NCBI GenBank assembly: GCA_023388335.1
Contig: JAEWGL010000238.1
Coordinates: 1-16,041 of the forward strand
Origin: Pseudomonadota bacterium
GTDB taxonomy: Bacteria > Pseudomonadota > Gammaproteobacteria > Pseudomonadales > Pseudomonadaceae
Direction: 5' to 3'
Length of the DNA stretch: 16,041 nt
In this document: one piece after another, positions 1-6,400 of the stretch
Numbering within the stretch: position 1 is the stretch's first letter
How the letters are laid out: the number at the start of each line of letters is the position of its first letter
Translations under genes and position numbers: made by a program
Notes under the pieces: model-generated
What the model was told of the DNA's origin: nothing
Database searches by the model: none
The model's input: the letters and a program-made list of their open reading frames with translations, nothing else

Positions 1-51
1 GTCGCAACCCCTGTAACCGCGCTGCATCAGACAGATCGAGGTGGCTGGCTT

Positions 52-96
52 TACGGCCGCTTCGCAGCCGATCGCGGCACAAGGCGCGCTCCACAG
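52..96 (-). repeat. REP-like palindromic element (copy A)
   Basis: Read on the minus strand from 96 downward, the sequence begins CTGTGGAGCGCGCCTTGTG, then CCGCGATCGG and a short GC-rich inverted repeat. This is the typical shape of pseudomonad REP elements. Its core, at about 68-96, is nearly identical to copy B at 1846-1874, differing by one substitution and one missing C. REP elements are non-autonomous palindromes mobilised by RAYT transposases; no such transposase lies in this window. The flanks at 8-15 (CCCCTGTA) and 183-190 (TACAGGGG) are inverted copies that may mark the outer ends of a larger REP doublet. Confidence 0.6.
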
Positions 97-145
97 GCTG
101 GTGCCGCGCTTTGCAGGCCTTGTTCTCCGCGCGACAGCGCAGCCC

Positions 146-181
146 AGCGGGCTGAGCGGGCTGAGTGGGCTGAGTGGGCTC
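146..181. repeat. Four tandem 9-bp units
   Basis: Four consecutive units of consensus AG(C/T)GGGCTG occupy 146-154, 155-163, 164-172 and 173-181; the last ends in C rather than G. The first two carry C at position 3 and the last two carry T, which fits stepwise duplication. The array lies just downstream of the stop codon of the small secreted protein gene and runs into a REP-like end (CTCCTACAGGGG, about 179-190). No gene is visible in 1-195; the region holds only this array and REP-derived sequence. Confidence 0.75.
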
Positions 182-195
182 CTACAGGGGCGGGA

Positions 196-543
196 TCAGT
201 TGAGGATCTCGACCAGATCCACATCCACCTCGCGGCTCATCAGGTTCTTCTCGACTTCACCGGTCAACTTGACCCGGGTTTTGTCATTGAAGGGCGTTGG
301 CGGCAGGTCTTCATCGTCGATTTCGACGGTGATGGTGCCAGTGTTGTCCTTGAACTCGTACTTGTCGTCGTTGTTGAGCTTCTTGGTGACGAAGCCCTGC
401 AGCACCACCGGGGTGTCATCTGCAGCCTCGTTGGCGGCGGCCACGGTGGTGATCGGCTGGGCCCCCGGACCGGTGTAGCCGGCAGCCAGGGCTGCGGTGC
501 TGAACAGTGGGGCGAGGAGGATAGCGAGGTAGCGGGCTTTCAT
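196..543 (-). CDS. Small secreted OB-fold protein, YgiW/YdeI stress-tolerance family
   Basis: This is a 115-residue protein with a clear Sec signal peptide: Lys3 and Arg4, a hydrophobic core LAILLAPLF, and a probable cut after the ALA near residues 18-20. The rest is a single small beta-rich domain with the family pattern: VVLQGFVTKKL, an acidic YEFKDNTGTITVEID stretch, and KVKL-like and VDVDLVEIL strands near the C-terminus. These features match the bacterial OB-fold (BOF, DUF388) family, which in enterics includes YgiW and YdeI, periplasmic proteins linked to stress and antimicrobial-peptide tolerance. The ligand is not known with certainty, so no reaction is assigned. It is transcribed alone; its upstream neighbour hemE ends at a terminator. 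The ATG at 541-543 follows an AGGACC ribosome-binding sequence that sits inside an inverted repeat. Family assignment is fairly sure; the physiological role here is inferred. Confidence 0.85.
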   Translation of the reverse strand: MKARYLAILLAPLFSTAALAAGYTGPGAQPITTVAAANEAADDTPVVLQGFVTKKLNNDDKYEFKDNTGTITVEIDDEDLPPTPFNDKTRVKLTGEVEKNLMSREVDVDLVEILN

Positions 544-548
544 GGCGT

Positions 549-578
549 CTGGTCCTGTGTCGGTTTCGATGGGACCAG
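549..578 (-). promoter_or_regulatory. Inverted repeat over the ribosome-binding site of the OB-fold gene
   Basis: CTGGTCC (549-555) and GGACCAG (572-578) are perfect 7-bp inverted arms around a 16-nt spacer. In the mRNA the downstream arm contains most of the AGGACC ribosome-binding sequence, five bases before the start codon. It could be a DNA operator or an RNA stem that limits translation. The dyad is seen directly; its function is inferred. Confidence 0.4.
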
Positions 579-592
579 ATTAGCGCCAGCGG

Positions 593-609
593 CTGAACTG
601 AAACTTAAT
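593..609. promoter_or_regulatory. PmrA/QseB-like direct-repeat box upstream of the OB-fold gene
   Basis: On the plus strand CTGAAC, five bases, then CTTAAT form two direct hexamers with an 11-bp period. They match 10 of 12 positions of the CTTAAT-N5-CTTAAT pattern known for PmrA and related OmpR-type response regulators. The site lies about 50 bp upstream of the OB-fold start codon. The box reads opposite to the gene, and no two-component genes are in the window, so this is a weak candidate. Confidence 0.2.
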
Positions 610-611
610 GC

Positions 612-639
612 AAAAAAACCGGCCGAGGCCGGTTTTTTT
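612..639 (-). terminator. Rho-independent terminator after hemE, bidirectional in form
   Basis: The stem CCGGC (619-623) and GCCGG (628-632) encloses a CGAG loop. It is flanked by seven A on the left and eight T on the right, so it reads as a hairpin plus U-tract on either strand. On the minus strand it lies just past the hemE stop codon and separates hemE from the OB-fold gene. Confidence 0.85.
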
Positions 640-650
640 TGGACACCCGC

Positions 651-1715
651 TTACTGGTGATACTTCGCCGACAACTCGTGCACGGCGTTGATGAACGCCC
701 CGGCATGTTCCGGATCAACTTCCGGGGTAATGCCATGGCCAAGGTTGAACACATGGCCGCTGCCCTGGCCGTAACTGGCGAGGATGCGCCCCACTTCCGT
801 GCGGATGGCCTCGGGCTTGGCGTACAGCACGGTCGGGTCCATGTTGCCCTGCAGCGCGACCTTGTCGCCGACCCGGCGGCGGGCGTCGCCGATGTCGCAG
901 GTCCAGTCCAGGCCCAGTGCATCGGCGCCAGCCTCGGCGATGCTTTCCAGCCATAGGCCGCCGTTCTTGGTGAAGAGGATTACCGGCACCTTGCGCCCAT
1001 CGTGCTCGCGGATCAGACCGCTGACGATCTTGCGCATGTAGGCCAGGGAGAACTCCTGATAGGCCGCTGCCGACAGGTTACCGCCCCAGGTGTCGAAGAT
1101 CTGCACCGCCTGGGCGCCCGCCTGGATCTGCCCGTTGAGGTAGCTGATGACCGACTGCGCCAGCTTGTCGAGCAGCAGGTGCATGGCCTGGGGATTGTCG
1201 TAGAGCATCGCCTTGGTCTTGCGGAAGTCCTTGGACGAGCCGCCCTCGACCATGTACGTGGCCAGGGTCCAGGGGCTACCGGAGAAACCGATCAGCGGCA
1301 CACGGCCATTGAGCTCGCGGCGGATGGTGCTGACCGCATCCATGACGTAGCCCAGGTCCTTGTGCGGATCGGGGATCGGCAAGGCTTCGATGTCTGCCAG
1401 GGTGCTGACGACCTTCTTGAAACGCGGGCCTTCGCCGGTTTCGAAGTACAGGCCCTGGCCCATGGCATCGGGAATGGTGAGGATGTCCGAGAACAGGATC
1501 GCGGCGTCCAGCGGATAGCGATCCAGTGGCTGCAGGGTGACCTCGCAGGCGAACTGCGGGTTCATGCACAGGCTCATGAAGTCGCCAGCCTTGGCGCGGC
1601 TGGCGCGATACTCCGGGAGGTAGCGGCCAGCCTGGCGCATCATCCACACCGGGGTCACGTCTACGGGTTGCTTGAGCAGTGCACGCAGGAAACGATCGTT
1701 CTTCAGGGCAGTCAT
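651..1715 (-). CDS. hemE: Uroporphyrinogen decarboxylase
   Basis: This cytosolic enzyme removes four carboxyl groups from uroporphyrinogen III to give coproporphyrinogen III in haem synthesis. At 354 residues it has normal family length. The N-terminal signature PVWMMRQAGRYLPEYR (residues 22-37) is intact and includes the substrate-binding Arg27 and Arg31. The FSDIL segment supplies Asp77, the residue thought to protonate the pyrroles. GFSGSPWTLATYMVEGG (about 143-159) carries the conserved Tyr154, and NLGHGI near residue 324 carries the conserved His327. The start ATG is followed directly by the conserved N-terminus (LKNDRFLRALL). It lies 242 bp downstream of gltD, beyond a REP pair and a hairpin, so it probably has its own promoter. 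The upstream AT-rich stretch (about 1795-1825, including the palindrome TTGTATACAA at 1810-1819) is the likeliest place for it, though I could not define clear -35 and -10 boxes. Confidence 0.98.
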   Translation of the reverse strand: MTALKNDRFLRALLKQPVDVTPVWMMRQAGRYLPEYRASRAKAGDFMSLCMNPQFACEVTLQPLDRYPLDAAILFSDILTIPDAMGQGLYFETGEGPRFKKVVSTLADIEALPIPDPHKDLGYVMDAVSTIRRELNGRVPLIGFSGSPWTLATYMVEGGSSKDFRKTKAMLYDNPQAMHLLLDKLAQSVISYLNGQIQAGAQAVQIFDTWGGNLSAAAYQEFSLAYMRKIVSGLIREHDGRKVPVILFTKNGGLWLESIAEAGADALGLDWTCDIGDARRRVGDKVALQGNMDPTVLYAKPEAIRTEVGRILASYGQGSGHVFNLGHGITPEVDPEHAGAFINAVHELSAKYHQ

Positions 1716-1830
1716 GTCGGCATCCGGAAAAAAAGTACGGGCATTTTCTCAGACGCACACAGAAAAGGCACGGTCGTTTGTCTATCGGTATGCCGTGAAT
1801 CAATAATTTTTGTATACAAGATAGATCCTG

Positions 1831-1874
1831 CGAGGGCTTCGCCCTCGATCGCGGCGCAAGGCGCGCTCCCACAG
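1831..1874 (-). repeat. REP-like palindromic element (copy B)
   Basis: Read on the minus strand from 1874 it starts CTGTGGGAGCGCGCC, followed by TTGCGCCGCGAT, then a perfect 7-bp stem CGAGGGC (1831-1837) and GCCCTCG (1841-1847) with a TTC loop on the plus strand. The GTGGGAG head plus palindrome is typical of Pseudomonas REP elements, and the core matches copy A near the left edge. It forms an inverted pair with copy C, 36 bp away. Confidence 0.7.
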
Positions 1875-1910
1875 ATTGGCCGCTAAAACAATGTATTAGC
1901 GTTGCTCTAT

Positions 1911-1949
1911 GAGCGGCCTTGTGTCGCGAAAGGGCCGCAAAGCGGCCCT
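1911..1949 (+). repeat. REP-like palindromic element (copy C)
   Basis: On the plus strand GAGCGGCCTTGTGTCGCGA leads into the perfect stem GGGCCGC-AAA-GCGGCCC. This is the form of a common P. putida-group REP. It faces away from copy B (B reads leftward and C rightward, with a 36-bp spacer), which gives a REPIN-like doublet between hemE and gltD. Confidence 0.65.
1931..1949 (-). terminator. Hairpin after gltD, probable terminator
   Basis: AGGGCCGC (1931-1938) and GCGGCCCT (1942-1949) form an 8-bp perfect stem with a 3-nt loop, nine bases past the gltD stop codon. Only three T follow the stem on the minus strand, so intrinsic termination would be weak; the hairpin could instead protect the 3' end of the gltBD mRNA. 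It is also the palindrome of REP copy C. Confidence 0.5.
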
Positions 1950-1957
1950 AGGGTCTT

Positions 1958-3376
1958 TCAGACTTCCAGATAGTCCAGGATCCCTTCGGCGGCATTGCGC
2001 CCCTCGAAGATGGCCGTCACCACCAGGTCCGAACCGCGCACCATGTCGCCACCGGCGAAGATCTTCGGGTTGCTGGTCTGGTGCTTGAAGGCGCCCTTCT
2101 CCGGTGCCACCACACGGCCCTGGCTGTCGGTCTGGATACCGAACTGCTCGAACCATGGTGCGGGGCTCGGGCGGAAGCCGAAGGCGATGACCACGGCGTC
2201 GGCTGGCAGGATCTCCTCGGAACCGGGGATCGGCTCGGGGCTGCGGCGGCCACGGGCGTCTGGCTCGCCGAGACGGGTCTCGACCACCTTGACGCCTTCG
2301 ACCTTGTCCTCACCGACAATGGCGATCGGCTGACGGTTGTAGAGGAACTTCACGCCCTCTTCCTTGGCGTTCTTCACTTCCTTGCGCGAGCCGGGCATGT
2401 TCGCCTCGTCGCGGCGATAGGCACAGGTGACCTGCTTGGCGCCCTGACGGATGGAGGTACGGTTGCAGTCCATCGCAGTGTCGCCACCGCCGAGCACCAC
2501 GACCTTCTTGCCCTGCATGTCGATGAAGTCTTCCGACGCCTTCTCGAAGCCCAGGTTGCGGTTGACGTTGGCCACCAGGAAATCCAGCGCGTCGTGCACG
2601 CCCGGCAGGTCCTCGCCGGGGAAGCCGCCCTTCATGTACGTATAGGTACCCATGCCCATGAACACGGCGTCGTACTCGGCGAGCAGCTGTTCCACGGTGA
2701 TGTCCTTGCCCACCTCGGTATTGAGGCGGAACTCGATGCCCATGCCGCTGAAGACTTCGCGGCGATTGCTCAACACGGTCTTTTCCAACTTGAACTCGGG
2801 GATGCCGAAGGTCAGCAGGCCGCCGATCTCAGGGTTGCGGTCGAACACCACCGGCGTCACGCCGGCGCGCACCAGCACGTCGGCGCAACCCAGCCCGGCC
2901 GGGCCGGCGCCAATCACCGCGACACGCTTGCCGGTCGGCTTGACCTTGGACATGTCCGGACGCCAGCCCATGGCGAAGGCGGTGTCGGTGATGTACTTCT
3001 CCACCGAGCCGATGGTCACCGCGCCGAATCCGTCGTTGAGGGTGCAGGCACCTTCGCACAGACGATCCTGCGGGCAGACTCGGCCACAGACTTCCGGCAG
3101 GGTATTGGTCTGGTGCGACAGCTCCGCCGCGGCCAGGATGTTGCCTTCCGACACCAGCTTCAGCCAGTTCGGAATGAAGTTGTGCACCGGGCATTTCCAT
3201 TCGCAGTACGGGTTGCCACAGCCCAGGCAACGGTGCGCCTGGTCGGTGGCCTGCAAGGGCTTGAAGGGCTCGTAGATTTCCACGAACTCTTTCTTGCGCT
3301 GGCGCAGCAGCTTCTTCTTCGGGTCCTTGCGCCCGACCTCGATGAACTGGAAGTCGTTATTCAGACGTTCAGCCAT
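1958..3376 (-). CDS. gltD: Glutamate synthase [NADPH] small (beta) subunit
   Basis: This 472-residue flavoprotein takes electrons from NADPH through FAD and iron-sulfur centres and passes them to GltB for the synthesis of two glutamates from glutamine and 2-oxoglutarate. Two cysteine groups near the N-terminus bind [4Fe-4S] clusters: Cys50, 53, 58 and 62 (CLGCGNPYCEWKC), and Cys97, 101, 107 and 111 (CGRVCPQDRLCEGAC). The first dinucleotide fold, VAVIGAGPAGLGCA (about 152-165), binds FAD, and the second, VVVLGGGDTAMD (about 292-303), binds NADPH. The C-terminal IFAGGDMVRGSDLVV segment closes the FAD site. The length is normal for the family. The ATG is preceded by AGAGG with a nine-base gap. 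It follows gltB by 123 bp containing a large palindrome, so co-transcription with possible fine-tuning between the subunits is likely. Confidence 0.98.
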   Translation of the reverse strand: MAERLNNDFQFIEVGRKDPKKKLLRQRKKEFVEIYEPFKPLQATDQAHRCLGCGNPYCEWKCPVHNFIPNWLKLVSEGNILAAAELSHQTNTLPEVCGRVCPQDRLCEGACTLNDGFGAVTIGSVEKYITDTAFAMGWRPDMSKVKPTGKRVAVIGAGPAGLGCADVLVRAGVTPVVFDRNPEIGGLLTFGIPEFKLEKTVLSNRREVFSGMGIEFRLNTEVGKDITVEQLLAEYDAVFMGMGTYTYMKGGFPGEDLPGVHDALDFLVANVNRNLGFEKASEDFIDMQGKKVVVLGGGDTAMDCNRTSIRQGAKQVTCAYRRDEANMPGSRKEVKNAKEEGVKFLYNRQPIAIVGEDKVEGVKVVETRLGEPDARGRRSPEPIPGSEEILPADAVVIAFGFRPSPAPWFEQFGIQTDSQGRVVAPEKGAFKHQTSNPKIFAGGDMVRGSDLVVTAIFEGRNAAEGILDYLEV

Positions 3377-3395
3377 TTTTCAAAACCTCTTTACC

Positions 3396-3497
3396 GCAGT
3401 TGCAAGCTACACGCCGCAAGCTGCAAGTCGATCACTTGGGTCAGGCAAGCCTCGCGCTGCTTTTACTTGCAGCGTGAAGCTTGCCACTTGCAGCTGC
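3396..3497. repeat. Large imperfect palindrome between gltB and gltD
   Basis: Two 32-nt arms (3396-3427 and 3466-3497) are inverted copies matching at 24 of 32 positions without gaps, around a 38-nt loop. The outer 11 positions pair at 10 and the inner 7 pair perfectly (CTGCAAG with CTTGCAG). The arms are rich in GCAAGCT/AGCTTGC, like palindromic intergenic repeats I recall from other pseudomonads. The palindrome starts 20 bp before the gltD start and ends 3 bp from the gltB stop codon. Confidence 0.7.
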
Positions 3498-3499
3498 CT

Positions 3500-6400
3500 T
3501 TACTGCGGATTGGCGCGGGTGCTGGACAGCAGTTGCTTGAGGTTGGCCGCCTTGGGCTTGACCAGCCAGAAGCGCCGCACGTAGTCGTCCAGGTTCTCGA
3601 AGAGCTCACGCCCCCACTCGCTGCCGGTCTCGTCCACGTATTCGCCCAGGACACGCGCCAGGTGGCTGCGGTACGCCTCCATCGCTTCACCACTGATCCG
3701 CTGGATTTCCACCAGTTCGTGGTTGAGCTTGTCGACGAAGCTGTTGTCCATGTCGAGCACGTAGGCGAAGCCGCCCGTCATGCCAGAGCCGAAGTTGTAA
3801 CCGGTCTTGCCCAGAACGCAGACAAAGCCACCGGTCATGTATTCACAGCAGTGATCGCCAGTGCCTTCGACGACAGCGTGGGCACCGGAGTTGCGTACCG
3901 CGAAACGCTCCCCGGCGGTGCCGGCAGCGAACAGCTTGCCGCCCGTGGCGCCATACAGGCAGGTGTTGCCGACGATAGCGCTGTGCTGGGTTTCGAACGG
4001 GCTGCCGGCAGGTGGCACGATGACCAGTTTGCCGCCGGTCATGCCCTTGCCGACGTAGTCGTTGGCGTCGCCTTGCAGGTGCAGGTTCAAGCCACCGGCG
4101 TTCCACACGCCGAAGCTCTGGCCAGCGGTACCCTTGAAGCGGAAGGTGATGGGTGCCGCGGCCATGCCTTGGTTGCCATGCAGGCGGACGATCTCGCCGG
4201 AGATCCGCGCGCCGATGGAACGGTCGCAGTTGCAGATATCCAGGCTGAATTCGCCACCGGCCATGTCACGGATGGCCGGCAGGGCCATCTCGACCATCTT
4301 CTCGGCCAGCTCGCCCTTGTCGAACGGCGGGTTGCGCTCGACCTGGCAGAACTGCGGCTTGTCGGCCGGCACGTGCGGGCTGCCCAGCAAGGGGCTGAGG
4401 TCCAGGTGACGCTGCTTCTCGGTCTCGCCCGGCAGCATTTCCAGCAGGTCGGTGCGACCGATCAGCTCGCCCAGGCTGCGCAGGCCCAGCTTGGCCAGCC
4501 ACTCACGGGTTTCCTCGGCAACGAAGGTGAAGAAGTTCACCACCATGTCGACGGTGCCGATGTAGTGATCCTTGCGCAACTTGTCGTTCTGGGTCGCCAC
4601 GCCGGTGGCGCAGTTGTTCAGGTGGCAGATACGCAGGTACTTGCAGCCCAGGGCGATCATCGGCGCGGTACCGAAGCCGAAGCTCTCGGCGCCGAGGATG
4701 GCCGCCTTGATCACGTCCAGGCCGGTCTTCAGGCCGCCGTCGGTCTGTACCCGGACCTTGCCGCGCAGGTCGTTGCCGCGCAGGGTCTGGTGGGTTTCGG
4801 CCAGGCCAAGCTCCCATGGCGCACCAGCGTACTTGATCGAAGTCAGCGGCGAAGCACCGGTGCCGCCGTCGTAGCCGGAGATGGTGATCAGGTCGGCATA
4901 GGCCTTGGCCACGCCGGCGGCGATGGTGCCGACGCCGGCCTCCGCCACCAGCTTGACCGACACCAGGGCTTGCGGGTTGACCTGCTTGAGGTCGTAGATC
5001 AGCTGCGCCAGGTCTTCGATCGAGTAGATGTCGTGGTGCGGCGGGGGCGAGATCAGGGTAACGCCCGGCACCGCATAGCGCAGGCGAGCGATCAGGCCGT
5101 TGACCTTGCCGCCCGGCAACTGGCCGCCCTCACCCGGCTTGGCGCCCTGGGCGACCTTGATCTGCAGCACTTCGGCGTTGACCAGGTATTCCGGCGTGAC
5201 GCCGAAGCGGCCGGTGGCCACTTGCTTGATCTTGGAGCTCTTGATGGTGCCGTAGCGGGACGGATCTTCGCCGCCCTCACCGGAGTTGGAGCGCGCGCCC
5301 AGACGGTTCATGGCCTCGGCCAGGGCCTCATGGGCTTCCGGCGACAGCGCGCCAAGCGAAATGCCGGCGGAGTCGAAGCGCTTGAGGATGGCCTCCAGCG
5401 GCTCGACCTCTTCCACTGCCAGAGGCTGGTCAGCCACCTTGACCTTGAGCAGGTCGCGGATCATCGATACCGGACGCTGGTCGACCAGCGCGGTGTATTC
5501 CTTGAACTTGGCGTAGTCGCCCTGCTGCACGGCGGCTTGCAGGGTGTTGACCACGTCCGGGTTGTAGGCGTGGTACTCGCCACCGTGGACGAACTTCAGC
5601 AGGCCGCCTTGCTGGATCGGCTTGCGTGCGCTCCAGGCTTCGGCGGCGAGCAGCTTCTGCTCGTTTTCGAGGTCGACGAACCGCGCACCCTTGATACGGC
5701 TGGCGACGCCACGGAAGCTCAGGCCGACCACTTCGTCCGACAGGCCCACGGCTTCGAACAGCTGGGCGCCACGGTAGGAGGCGATGGTCGAGATGCCCAT
5801 CTTCGAGAGGATCTTCAGCAGGCCCTTGGAGATGCCCTTGCGGTAGTACTTGAAGACTTCGTCCAGGTCGCCCAGCACTTCGCCGGTGCGGATCAGGTCG
5901 GCCAGCACTTCATAGGCCAGGTACGGGTAGACCGCCGAGGCGCCGAAGCCGAGCAACACCGCAAAGTGATGCGGGTCGCGCGCGGTAGCGGTCTCGACCA
6001 GGATGTTGCTGTCGCAGCGCAGGCCTTGCTCGGTCAGGCGGTGGTGGACTGCGCCGACGGCCAGCGAGGCGTGCACCGGCAGCTTGCCGGGGGCGATAAA
6101 GCGGTCGGTCAGCACCAGCTGGGTCTTGCCCGCGCGCACCGCTTCCTCGGCCTGATCGGCGATGCTGCGCACGGCCGCTTCCAGGCCGATGCCTTGCTCA
6201 TAGTTGAGGTCGATGACCTGGCGCTCGAAGCCCTCGCGCTCCAGGTTCATCAGCGAACGCCACTTGGCCGGGGAAATCACCGGCGAGCTGAGGATCACCC
6301 GCGAGGCGTGCTCGGGGGATTCCTGGAAAATGTTGCGCTCGGCACCCAGGCAGATCTCCAGCGACATCACGATCGCTTCGCGCAGCGGGTCGATCGGCGG

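Noticed and set aside
41..478. A 145-codon plus-strand frame with an LSG repeat at the left edge
   Set aside because: The LSG repeat is the 9-bp tandem array and the rest is antisense to the OB-fold gene, which has a signal peptide and a family match.
1002..1886. A 294-codon plus-strand frame antisense to hemE, running into the REP region
   Set aside because: It is a shadow of hemE; its C-terminus is simply translated REP sequence.
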